60,000 nucleotides of DNA, taken from assembly GCF_037975245.1 (NCBI RefSeq), contig NC_092573.1, positions 11,690,001 through 11,750,000 on the forward strand, given 5' to 3'. This DNA comes from Apostichopus japonicus (lineage: Eukaryota; Echinodermata; Holothuroidea; Aspidochirotida; Stichopodidae). The position numbers and the translations under genes are program-made. The notes beneath the pieces are model-generated. The model saw only the letters and a list, made by a program, of their open reading frames with translations. It searched no databases and was not told the DNA's origin. How positions within the stretch are numbered: the first letter of the stretch is position 1; every line of letters begins with the position of its first letter. Shown here one piece after another: positions 1 to 9,140 of the stretch.

Positions 1-892
1 GCTCATCTCTTGGAAGGTTGTCGTGTGTTCTGCGGAGAGGAGAGTTTGACTGGTTAGTCTCAGAGCTGACGACCTGTGTGTAGGCTTCTAAAACAGGGAC
101 TCTGTTCTTAGGAGGCATCCAAGAACTTTTCTTGCAGAAGGGTTCCCGTTCAGTTGGAGGATCATCTAGGAAAAACTCACGAACGCGAATTCTGCGAAAG
201 AAATGAGTAAGATCTTGACTCAGTTCCGCTTGGTCAAATACTGGAGGAGTAGGACAGAAGTTGAGTCCTTTGGAGAGAAGCCTAAGGTCTGCACTGGTAA
301 GAGTAGAAGAAGATAAGTTAACAACTGCAGTTGAGGATGGTGGTTCAGACTCAGGTGGAGTCTGGGGCCTTCTAAAACGGTTGCAAGCGGTACGTTTGCG
401 TCTTTTCTGAAGGTCAGTCATTTTCTTATTTCTTCTTTCTGTGAGTTCAATGTTCTGCTGAGACAAACACAAGTTAATTTTGTTAGTGTACTGAGTCCAT
501 TCGTCATCGGTGCAGCATGACTGTAATTCAAGCTTCAGCCTCAGGATATCATCGTTGAGGCTATCTAAGGACAGTTGGCAGTGTTTGGTGAGGATGTTGA
601 TGAGACGGATGGAGGTGCTGTGTAAGACTCGGTTCCACTCTCTCTGGAGTCCTGGAGGGAGTGTCCCTAGTGCTGGTTGGTGTGTAACCTGTAGACCTGA
701 GGGAATAATGCGGGAGAGAGAGTAGAACCTGTAGTTGGAAAGATGGAAAGAATAGCGCTGGGATTTCTGCATCAATTTTCTGAGCTTCTGAAACAAAAGA
801 AAATGGTGAGACATGGTGAAAGCAGCGGGATGAGTAAATGATAAAAATGAAAAACTGAAACACAAGAATACAAATACAAATACAAAGTACAA
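1..892 (-). pseudogene. 5' part of PLE polyprotein ORF, cut by window edge
   Basis: This is the mirror image of the first 297 or so codons of the intact ORF at 1739-4507. It covers the N-terminal basic region upstream of the core reverse-transcriptase motifs. It is open and in frame to position 1. Whether the copy is complete outside the window cannot be seen. Confidence 0.75.
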
Positions 893-945
893 AGTAGATA
901 AGGAGGATCACCCGAAGGGATACAGTAACAGAGCAGCTGAAAATC

Positions 946-1164
946 AAAATAAAATGAAACTGTTAGCAAACTGCTTATCCACTAGAGAGCCTGTGTAATA
1001 GAATGTGTAAAAGTAAGTTGGCCTGACGTTTCGATCCTAGCAGGATCTTCTTCAGAGGCTAAATGACAAGTTACAGTAACAGAGGGGACAAAAACACGCA
1101 CAGAATACAGACAGGTTAATGAGCACGGTGAACACAATGGGATGGATGAAAGGGGATTATAAGT
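946..1164 (-). repeat. pLTR of the inverted PLE copy
   Basis: Reverse complement of 1467-1685. On the minus strand it lies between the 3' UTR of one truncated copy and the 5' part of the next, as expected for a pLTR shared by tandem PLE copies. Confidence 0.9.
1018..1063 (-). ncRNA. Hammerhead-ribozyme-like motif in inverted pLTR
   Basis: Mirror image of the motif at 1568-1613, with the same CTGAAGA, stem II, GAAAC and GTC elements on the minus strand. Confidence 0.6.
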
Positions 1165-1367
1165 AGAAAGCAACAGGAGAAGAGGAGAGGAAGGAGATAA
1201 ACTGTGGAGGGACAAAGAGAGGATTAAAGGCACAGGGTAAGGAATAAACTGGAGAGGGACAAAGACAGAAAGGTGTGAAGAAAAATGGAGGGGAAGAGAG
1301 CTGTGAGAAGAAGAGTGAAAGGGGGGGGGGAGGGAGAAAGGGGAGAAGGAGTAGGGAACAGAGGAAG

Positions 1368-1416
1368 TTAGTCATGTCCTTCCTGAATGTTCAGCCCATG
1401 AGGTTGAATGGTACGA
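1368..1416 (-). pseudogene. 3' end of PLE ORF, truncated copy
   Basis: On the minus strand this matches the last 49 bp of the ORF (4459-4507), including its stop codon. Upstream of it the copy breaks off in the 9-bp tandem repeat. It is the remnant of the first member of the minus-strand tandem pair. Confidence 0.75.
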
Positions 1417-1468
1417 ATGGTACGAATGGTACGAATGGTACGAATGGTACGAATGGTACGAATGGTAC
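1406..1468. repeat. Seven tandem copies of gaatggtac at the PLE inversion junction
   Basis: Seven perfect 9-bp units lie exactly where the minus-strand PLE copy breaks off and the plus-strand pLTR begins. The first unit is the reverse complement of ORF sequence near 4460, so the repeat grew from element sequence. The last two bases overlap the pLTR start, a 2-bp microhomology. Confidence 0.95.
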
Positions 1469-1685
1469 TTATAATCCCCTTTCATCCATCCCATTGTGTT
1501 CACCGTGCTCATTAACCTGTCTGTATTCTGTGCGTGTTTTTGTCCCCTCTGTTACTGTAACTTGTCATTTAGCCTCTGAAGAAGATCCTGCTAGGATCGA
1601 AACGTCAGGCCAACTTACTTTTACACATTCTATTACACAGGCTCTCTAGTGGATAAGCAGTTTGCTAACAGTTTCATTTTATTTT
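1467..1685 (+). repeat. 5' pLTR of Penelope-like element
   Basis: 219 bp, repeated at 4711-4929 and, inverted, at 946-1164. It starts at acttataatcccc and ends in ttttatttt. It contains the hammerhead-like motif. Identity with the other copies stops at 1685, where element-internal sequence begins. Confidence 0.9.
1568..1613 (+). ncRNA. Hammerhead-ribozyme-like motif in 5' pLTR
   Basis: The order matches a hammerhead. Stem I is gcct pairing with aggc after the cleavage triplet, extended by two further pairs past a mismatch. The core box is CTGAAGA (1576-1582). Stem II is gatcct/aggatc with a gct loop (1584-1598), then GAAA, then the cleavage triplet GTC (1604-1606). PLE pLTRs are known to carry minimal hammerheads. 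Two oddities: an extra A sits between CTGAAGA and stem II, and stem III is only the self-complementary ACGT with no loop, so a dimer may be needed. Activity is inferred. Confidence 0.65.
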
Positions 1686-1738
1686 GATTTTCAGCTGCTC
1701 TGTTACTGTATCCCTTCGGGTGATCCTCCTTATCTACT

Positions 1739-4507
1739 TTGTACTTTGTATTTGTATTTGTATTCTTGTGTTTCAGTTTTTCATTTTTATCATTTACTCA
1801 TCCCGCTGCTTTCACCATGTCTCACCATTTTCTTTTGTTTCAGAAGCTCAGAAAATTGATGCAGAAATCCCAGCGCTATTCTTTCCATCTTTCCAACTAC
1901 AGGTTCTACTCTCTCTCCCGCATTATTCCCTCAGGTCTACAGGTTACACACCAACCAGCACTAGGGACACTCCCTCCAGGACTCCAGAGAGAGTGGAACC
2001 GAGTCTTACACAGCACCTCCATCCGTCTCATCAACATCCTCACCAAACACTGCCAACTGTCCTTAGATAGCCTCAACGATGATATCCTGAGGCTGAAGCT
2101 TGAATTACAGTCATGCTGCACCGATGACGAATGGACTCAGTACACTAACAAAATTAACTTGTGTTTGTCTCAGCAGAACATTGAACTCACAGAAAGAAGA
2201 AATAAGAAAATGACTGACCTTCAGAAAAGACGCAAACGTACCGCTTGCAACCGTTTTAGAAGGCCCCAGACTCCACCTGAGTCTGAACCACCATCCTCAA
2301 CTGCAGTTGTTAACTTATCTTCTTCTACTCTTACCAGTGCAGACCTTAGGCTTCTCTCCAAAGGACTCAACTTCTGTCCTACTCCTCCAGTATTTGACCA
2401 AGCGGAACTGAGTCAAGATCTTACTCATTTCTTTCGCAGAATTCGCGTTCGTGAGTTTTTCCTAGATGATCCTCCAACTGAACGGGAACCCTTCTGCAAG
2501 AAAAGTTCTTGGATGCCTCCTAAGAACAGAGTCCCTGTTTTAGAAGCCTACACACAGGTCGTCAGCTCTGAGACTAACCAGTCAAACTCTCCTCTCCGCA
2601 GAACACACGACAACCTTCCAAGAGATGAGCGTACAGCACTCTCCTCACTGATGTCTCGCAGTGACATTATCATCAAGCCAGCCGACAAAGGTTCTGCAGT
2701 TGTCATCCAGGATCGACAGGATTACATCAAGGAAGCCATGCGTCATCTCTCCAACAGTGATATTTACACTCTTCTTGATTCTGATCCCACAGATATTTTC
2801 TCCCAGCAGATAAAACAGACCATCACTGATATGTACCAGCGGAACCAGATCTCTAAGAAGGCTGTTTCTTTCCTTTCTCCCACAGACTGTAAGGCAGCCA
2901 GGTTTTATCTCCTGCCCAAAATTCACAAGCCTGGTAACCCTGGTAGGCCTATCATCTCGGGCAATGGGTCCCCCACCGAGAAGATATCCTTGTTTGTGGA
3001 CCACTTCATCAAACCTCTTGTTCCTCAGATTAATTCTTATATCCATGACACTCCAGATTTCCTCAGGAAACTTGAAGATATCAAAAACCAAATCCCCAGT
3101 ACAGCCATCATCGGTACTTTCGACATCACTTCTCTGTACACTAACATCCCTCATGCTGAAGGTATCGCAGCCACGTGTGCAGCCCTGTCTAAGAAGGTCC
3201 ACCCTTGTCCACCCATCTCTGACATCAAAGCTCTCATGCAACAGGTTCTCACCAAAAACAACTTCACGTTCATGGACAAGCATTACCTTCAAAGACACGG
3301 GACTGCCATGGGAACCAGGATGGCTCCTTCCTTTGCATGTCTGTTTATGTCTAGCCTTGAAGAACGCATGCTCAGTACGGCTCCCTGCCGTCCCCTTATC
3401 TGGTGGCGCTACATTGATGACATCTTCTTCATTTGGACCAGTGATGAGGATAGCCTGCTCACCTTCATCCATCACATCAATTCTTTCCACAGCACCATCA
3501 AATTCACCTCTGATTACTCTCACCAACAGGTTAACTTTCTCGATGTGACTGTTCGCAAGGAACACGGTTCTCTCTCTACAGACTTATACACCAAGCCCAC
3601 AGACACACACCAGTATCTCCATTCTTCAAGCTGCCATCCCCGTCACTGCAAGTCTGGAATTGCCTACAGTCAAGCACTTCGTCTTCGTCGCATTTGCTCC
3701 AACAATTCCTCTTTCATTCGCCATACAGATGCTTTGGAAAAACACCTTATTGCCAGGGGCCATAGTGCCAGAAGGGTGCGTGAAGCCATTCAGAGAGTCC
3801 GCTCCCTTTCCAGATCATCTACTTTGGCAGTGAAGGACAAAAAGGGACGAGATTGCGACAACAAGCTGCCCCTGGTTGTTACTTTCCACCCAAATCTTCC
3901 TCCCCTTCAGAAAATCACCTCTAACAACCACAACATTCTCCTCACTTCAGATAGACTCCAACGAGCCGTCCCTGAAAAACCCATCATCGCCTACAGACGA
4001 CCACGCAACCTACGAGACCTTCTTGTACGTGCTGCTGTTCCACCTCTTACTTCTAACCTCACACCCATTCAGCATGGTACCTTCAAATGTGATCGTACTT
4101 CGAGATGCATCGTCTGCAGCCACCACATTGTTGAATCCAATTCCATCACCAGCCACAGCATGCAACTCACACACAAGACTAAGGGTCACATCACTTGCAC
4201 TACCACCAATGTCATCTATCTGATCTCTTGTAGAGTTTGCGGCATCCAGTATGTTGGCGAAACCAAAACCACCCTCAAGAAGCGATTCTATGGTCACAGA
4301 TCCACAGTCAACACCATGAAGACTGAGACCCCAGTTGGAGAACATTTTAACCTTCCCAACCATACCATTAACGACATGTCCCTACAGGGGATTGAATCCT
4401 TAGGTAGCCGTCCTGACCTAGTACGAATCAGCAGAGAGAGGCTCTGGATGCAACGCCTTCGTACCATTCAACCTCATGGGCTGAACATTCAGGAAGGACA
4501 TGACTAA
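1739..4507 (+). CDS. PLE reverse transcriptase with GIY-YIG endonuclease
   Basis: A 922-codon intact ORF for target-primed reverse transcription. The N-terminal 270 or so residues are basic and poorly conserved; the start at 1739 is only the first ATG, and a later Met may be used. The RT core follows: FYLLPKIHKPG and GRPIISG, FDITSLYTNIP, GTAMGTRMAPSFA, and the catalytic YIDD at residue 558 inside WWRYIDDIFFIW, then VNFLDVTV. A Cys/His linker (CDRTSRCIVC) precedes a C-terminal GIY-YIG nuclease: IYLISC at about 826 and YVGET at 838, followed by the Arg and His expected of the family. No stop or frameshift is seen. It is a Penelope/Poseidon/Neptune-type element; the subfamily is not resolved. 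Confidence 0.95.
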   Translation: MYFVFVFVFLCFSFSFLSFTHPAAFTMSHHFLLFQKLRKLMQKSQRYSFHLSNYRFYSLSRIIPSGLQVTHQPALGTLPPGLQREWNRVLHSTSIRLINILTKHCQLSLDSLNDDILRLKLELQSCCTDDEWTQYTNKINLCLSQQNIELTERRNKKMTDLQKRRKRTACNRFRRPQTPPESEPPSSTAVVNLSSSTLTSADLRLLSKGLNFCPTPPVFDQAELSQDLTHFFRRIRVREFFLDDPPTEREPFCKKSSWMPPKNRVPVLEAYTQVVSSETNQSNSPLRRTHDNLPRDERTALSSLMSRSDIIIKPADKGSAVVIQDRQDYIKEAMRHLSNSDIYTLLDSDPTDIFSQQIKQTITDMYQRNQISKKAVSFLSPTDCKAARFYLLPKIHKPGNPGRPIISGNGSPTEKISLFVDHFIKPLVPQINSYIHDTPDFLRKLEDIKNQIPSTAIIGTFDITSLYTNIPHAEGIAATCAALSKKVHPCPPISDIKALMQQVLTKNNFTFMDKHYLQRHGTAMGTRMAPSFACLFMSSLEERMLSTAPCRPLIWWRYIDDIFFIWTSDEDSLLTFIHHINSFHSTIKFTSDYSHQQVNFLDVTVRKEHGSLSTDLYTKPTDTHQYLHSSSCHPRHCKSGIAYSQALRLRRICSNNSSFIRHTDALEKHLIARGHSARRVREAIQRVRSLSRSSTLAVKDKKGRDCDNKLPLVVTFHPNLPPLQKITSNNHNILLTSDRLQRAVPEKPIIAYRRPRNLRDLLVRAAVPPLTSNLTPIQHGTFKCDRTSRCIVCSHHIVESNSITSHSMQLTHKTKGHITCTTTNVIYLISCRVCGIQYVGETKTTLKKRFYGHRSTVNTMKTETPVGEHFNLPNHTINDMSLQGIESLGSRPDLVRISRERLWMQRLRTIQPHGLNIQEGHD

Positions 4508-4710
4508 CTTCCTCTGTTCCCTACTCCTTCTCCCCTTTCTCCCTCCCCCCCCCCTTTCACTCTTCTTCTCACAGCTCTCTTCCCCTCCATTTTTCTTCAC
4601 ACCTTTCTGTCTTTGTCCCTCTCCAGTTTATTCCTTACCCTGTGCCTTTAATCCTCTCTTTGTCCCTCCACAGTTTATCTCCTTCCTCTCCTCTTCTCCT
4701 GTTGCTTTCT

Positions 4711-4929
4711 ACTTATAATCCCCTTTCATCCATCCCATTGTGTTCACCGTGCTCATTAACCTGTCTGTATTCTGTGCGTGTTTTTGTCCCCTCTGTTACT
4801 GTAACTTGTCATTTAGCCTCTGAAGAAGATCCTGCTAGGATCGAAACGTCAGGCCAACTTACTTTTACACATTCTATTACACAGGCTCTCTAGTGGATAA
4901 GCAGTTTGCTAACAGTTTCATTTTATTTT
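4711..4929 (+). repeat. 3' pLTR of Penelope-like element
   Basis: Direct repeat of 1467-1685. After 4929 the sequence is host intron: a pyrimidine tract and an AG acceptor at 4965-4966. Confidence 0.9.
4812..4857 (+). ncRNA. Hammerhead-ribozyme-like motif in 3' pLTR
   Basis: Same sequence as 1568-1613, shifted by 3244 bp. Cleavage at both pLTRs of one transcript would release a unit-length RNA of about 3.24 kb (inference). Confidence 0.6.
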
Positions 4930-4966
4930 AAAAATCAACTTGTTTTTCTTCCTTTCATTTGTACAG

Positions 4967-7442
4967 GTGGTCTTTTGGTATATTACTCTATGAGATCTTC
5001 ACCCTCGGTGCCACCCCTTATCATGATATACCCATCCATGAGATTGCAACAACTCTTCAAGACGGCTACAGGCTTCCAAAGCCCGATTCATGTCCTCAGG
5101 AAATGTGAGAACGTCTTTCATGTTTTGATTTGTCCGCTTCATAGTTTAGTTAAGTATTTTCCCCAATTGGGTTAGGAAGTCCCACAGAAGCTACTTTGAA
5201 CCTCCATGAGCACTGGCTTATATCAAGCCTTATTACCTCTTCTGTGTGTGTGTGTGCAGAGAATTTATGAGGCAGGTGTGTTACCGTGGCAACCATCTTT
5301 ACAACTGGGGGCACTGCCACTTAACGTATTGCCGTCCCATGGACCAGCGTGTCCGTCGACATCTGACCACTTGATGGTCCAGGTTTGCTGATCCATACAA
5401 CTTAAAACAGTCATTGAAATTTCATACATTAAAGATATGTAAATTATAATGTCATGATCGTTGGACAAATGTATAGAACCTCACGTGTGAATATGTTTTT
5501 GGTTGCAGTTTTTCTGAAGATGTCAGGAAAAGATATGCAATTTTTTCAAGCACACTGTGTTCAAATACACATAGGGTCAGTTTGAAGCTGCAGCAAGCAA
5601 TCACTGTGTTATGTAGTAGGGAGTATTTAATGGCCATCATTTATGGGTTTTGATGGGGTTTGCTAATTGTGCATGTTTTTAGTGGAAGCTAATACATATC
5701 ATGTTTGCATCTCATTAATAGATTAAGTCAATTGCTGACACTGATGTGAAGCTTTTGCAAACTTTCTTCTTAAGTCATACCCAAATAAAAAATTATAAAA
5801 CGCTGCATTAACAATCCTGATGCCATATGCTTTAAACGGTCCCTTTATTTTCTTCATGCAGAGTTCAACAATGCGTACTTGACATAGCCATACCTCTTTT
5901 TGGTTCTGCTTCACTTTATATAGATATTTCTAATATCCTATTTAATTTCGATGTTTGGCAAACCTAGTCGTAACTCTGTAACAAGAATTCTTTCTTTCTT
6001 TCCTTGCAAAGTTTGTCTGAAATATCGATCATACTTATTGACATAACAATTACCTTTTTGCTTTGTTTTCCTGCTTCAGTTACAACACTATGAGACAGTG
6101 TTGGAATGAGAACCCAACAGGGAGACCTAGCTTTAGTCAGCTGGAGGAGGTATTGGATTGTCTCCAACAAGATGTAAGTAGTCCATTAAATCACTCTTTG
6201 GAAAGTCTTGTTAAAGGCATTGAAGACTCGCCCCAAACAGCGTGCAGCCATTTTTAAAAGTTAACTTTCCGTTGCTTGCAAATGAAGTTTTTCTCTTGTC
6301 GCTAAAAAATGCAGACAGTAATGAAACGTGATACCTTGTTATCTTTAGCTGGACCTGAGATGTCCATCGCTGTATTGTTTGTACACTGTGCTGTGGGTAT
6401 TGACCGTAGCTGTTATGTACTGACTGTACACTAGTGTCTAATTACCGACGGTAGCAAGCTGTGTGTATTTTCTGGGATTGATGGTGGTGTCTGACACTTC
6501 TGTTACACCTCATTCGAAACTAGGTCAGATTACCGGCATTAGACGTTGCTTTTTGCGCGAGTCTTCACACCCTTTAACACCCTGTGTTATTAAATGTTGA
6601 AGCTGTTTCATATACAGTTTTGTGGTGTAACAATTGATACTGTTCTATGGGAATGGGGCGGGGGGGCATGTTGTAGCCTACTTTTTGAAATTTGTGATAA
6701 ACTGTCGCTGAAGATAGTCACAAACATTTGGGGCATATGCTTGGGATGATTAAGTAAGGTAGGAGATCAGCATCTCCAACAGAAATAAATTAACTTGATA
6801 TTTTGAGCTTTGCCTTTGTGCAATGTTCTCTTTGCACCGAAATTAATCGATTTCCAAAGTTTAAGATACTCTTTAAAATCCTTAATTTTTTTCAATTTTT
6901 TTGTAAATTTGCAGAGACAAGCAAATGTTGATAGCGGGTCGTCATTCATTTCAAGCTGCGAGCTCCGGAACGCCATCTTCCAACCTCACTTCGAAGAGGA
7001 CGATTTGCCGTCACTACCTGTTGGGCCGCTGCTTCCCGTAGACTCCGGCTCATTCTCAGGATCAGTGATTGATACCGGGTCATTCGCGGACTCCGAGTCG
7101 AACGTCGGCTCCGTCATAGATTCCGGAGCCGGATCGATAGATACCAGTACAAACTTTTATCCTTACGAACAGGAGATGCGGATCATGGAGAGTCACTCGG
7201 AGGAGGAAGAGGATGAAGGTCCTGAACGGGGTTTCAAGAATCTAGCATTCGACACGGACGAAGTCGGCGAATCGGACGAGAACCGCAATCGGGAACGGTC
7301 GACAGATGTTGGACCGAAGAATGAGAGTGTTGAAGTCCCGGAAGGGGAAGGGAAGAGTAAAATCAGAACAGTGTCCAGTAGCTTGGAAGACGAGGGTATT
7401 GTTAAAGATGAAGTCATCTCTGACATTATACACGAGGTGTGA
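4967..7442 (+). CDS. Receptor tyrosine kinase, C-terminal three exons
   Basis: Exons 4967-5104, 6080-6173 and 6915-7442 join in phase (incoming phase 2, then 2, then 0). The first begins in kinase subdomain IX (WSFGILLYEIFTLGATPY) and continues to PKPDSCPQE. The second supplies the RTK C-lobe signature IYNTMRQCWNENPTGRPSF, including the subdomain XI arginine. The third is a 175-residue tail rich in Ser, Asp and Glu, with repeated SVID/GS segments and a YPYE motif as possible phosphosites, ending at TGA 7440-7442. The catalytic loop, transmembrane and extracellular parts lie upstream of the window. The family (FGFR-, VEGFR- or Tie-like) cannot be settled from this part. The PLE sits in the intron before the first exon. 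Confidence 0.88.
6174..6257 (+). other. Possible alternative RTK end by intron retention
   Basis: The donor after 6173 is a good match (gat|gtaagt). If it is not used, the frame stays open for 27 codons (VSSPLNHSLESL...) and ends at 6255-6257, replacing the 175-residue acidic tail with a short one. I see no close polyadenylation signal, so this is only a possibility. Confidence 0.2.
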
Positions 7443-9140
7443 TGTGTCCTCTGACCGAATGGGCAAGACGAGGCATTCCCAGAGACACAACTGTTGCCAG
7501 AGGGGTACTTTATTCCGTGAGATAATGTTGACTGAAATGTATCCTCAAGGCTTTTGTCAATAGTGTTTACAATAGCACTAATGAAAAGATGAGATACATA
7601 AAGCAGCCTGGGCATTTCTTATTTCTGGTGATATTCATTTTGATGATGAGCAGATAATTATGATAGAAAATATTGAAGACAGGATTAAAGGAATTATTTT
7701 CCTTTGATGATGTCTTAGATATATGACAAAGGTTATTTCGTTGATGAAATGTTTAAATACTTTTTCTAACCAGAGCTAAAACAAAAAGGAAGTGTGGTCT
7801 TATGAAATGCAGAGGTCAACCTTGTTGTAATGGACAACTTTGCACTACCTCCAGAATTTAAATTTTGAGGGGAAAAAAATGTGACTGTCTTCATTGAAGT
7901 ATGTCCATAGATAATATCTTACAATTTTCTGAGTAAGATTTGATGTTTGAACTAATTAATGAGCCTGTCATTTTACCTTTGAATTTGCTTACTTGAAATT
8001 TTGGACAGATTCATTGACTTTTACTCTTGAAGAAGGAGAGGTGGATGGAGGGGTGGGGGGGAGGGGGGAGAGGATGTTGTTGGAGGTGTTGCTATGTAAA
8101 TTCATGTCATTGTCATTGATCATGTCATTGAAACGTTTATTGCTGAAATCTTGACTGAGACAACTTGATTGCTTCAATGATAAGTTTTGTAAACTTTTAA
8201 TAGCAATACCATTATATTTAGATGCATATTCAGCCGGTTTGACAATAATTGTGTATGCAGGAATGTGACTGAGGGTCATGTGGGGAAGTGCAAAAGTCAT
8301 GGAATTGCAGGCGAAATTAATGTAAGTGATAAATATGTAGACAGTGACAAAGTGATACATATGCAAGGAAAGTATAAAATCAAGATAAGGTTTGTAAAAT
8401 CCGTGGTTGCCCTCTTTATCAATCATTATTGTGTTTTATAAGACCATTCAGTGACTTTGTATGTACCTACTATCATGTCAGTGACCCCGACAAGCCTCAT
8501 TAACATGTTAACACGACTTAACTCGTTAACACGACTGAAGTTTTGTGTCACAAACCAAGTAGACAGAAGTATAAGAAACTACTAAATGTAGTCTTACATT
8601 TAGTAAGACTAAATGTCTTACTAATTGTCTTACTAAAAAACACTTCTTCATGTGAAAGGGTCACAAAGACCCTTTCTTCATGATGTGAGTCAACAAAGGT
8701 ACAACTGTCTCACAGTAAAGCCCTCCAAGGAGGAATTTTGCTTAACAAGTGACTCAGTTCTTGAAACTAACACCGTAACCTTTATGTAAATGGCAATGAC
8801 TTATGCAGTCCCGGTCTTAATTCATATTCTGTGACCAAATATAATGGTCAAGATGTAAAATAATCTTAGACAAAGTGGGTAGCATCCCTGATTCACCTTA
8901 TTATCACAGTGAGGCTTAAATGTAAGTGTATATATCCGATAAGAAAGTGTATTTCCATGAACAAAAGAGCACACTTCCTAAGCGTATATCCTACACAGAG
9001 AGGATCATTTCCTATGGATATATCCTAGTGGAGATGTGGGTAGTTGAGTGGCTGAGTGTCAAGCCCTTGAATATGACACATCTGTAAAATCGTCCTTGTT
9101 GATATAGAATGATGTAAATAAACCTGTGACGATTTTTTTT
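7443..9140 (+). other. Probable RTK 3' UTR and polyadenylation signal
   Basis: No further coding exon is seen after the RTK stop. AATAAA at 9117-9122 is followed by a T-rich stretch, and another AATAAA-like site lies near 9205. The region holds a purine run at 8036-8070 and short self-complementary segments at 8575-8700. Confidence 0.4.

Larger units (their letters stand above)
1..1466 (-). mobile_element. Inverted, truncated Penelope-like element copy
   Basis: Positions 1-1164 are the reverse complement of 1467-2630 (paired coordinates sum to 2631), and 1165-1416 are the reverse complement of 4459-4710 (sum 5875). Read on the minus strand, the block is: the last codons of a PLE ORF, its 3' UTR, a pLTR (1164-946), then the 5' UTR and first part of a second ORF copy that runs off the window at position 1. 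It is therefore the junction of two tandem PLE copies, lying head-to-head with the full-length plus-strand copy. I saw no differences between the arms: the short ORFs on both sides translate identically. Partial inverted copies in front of a full copy are a known Penelope arrangement. Confidence 0.9.
1467..4929 (+). mobile_element. Full-length Penelope-like retroelement
   Basis: The order is pLTR (1467-1685), short leader, one long ORF (1739-4507), pyrimidine-rich 3' UTR (4508-4710) and second pLTR (4711-4929). The two pLTRs are in direct orientation at an offset of 3244 bp. The protein has an RT domain followed by a GIY-YIG endonuclease, the defining PLE architecture. The intact ORF and apparently identical repeats suggest a recent insertion. 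It lies in an intron of a receptor tyrosine kinase gene, in the same orientation, and ends 37 bp before the next exon. Confidence 0.93.

Noticed and set aside
1-1466. Assembly artefact as the explanation of the palindrome
   Set aside because: Not excluded, but the inverted copy also has a tandem junction, a truncation and a junction repeat not found in the plus copy, which a simple fold-back misassembly would not create.
1275-1649. ORF with seven Asn-Gly-Thr repeats
   Set aside because: The repeat is the translated 9-bp junction repeat; the rest is UTR and pLTR sequence read across an inversion.
2645-3565. Long minus-strand ORF opposite the PLE reverse transcriptase (306 codons)
   Set aside because: Antisense shadow of the RT coding strand with no recognisable family.
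5258-5390. Possible RTK exon after a tgtgtgtgtgcag acceptor
   Set aside because: It does not continue the kinase sequence. Joining 5104 directly to 6080 gives the expected EIYNTMRQCW in perfect phase, so this stretch is intron.
4967-7442. Assignment of the RTK to Tie/TEK because TEK is also on human chromosome 9
   Set aside because: The visible C-lobe is not closer to Tie than to FGFR- or VEGFR-type kinases, and the diagnostic parts are outside the window.
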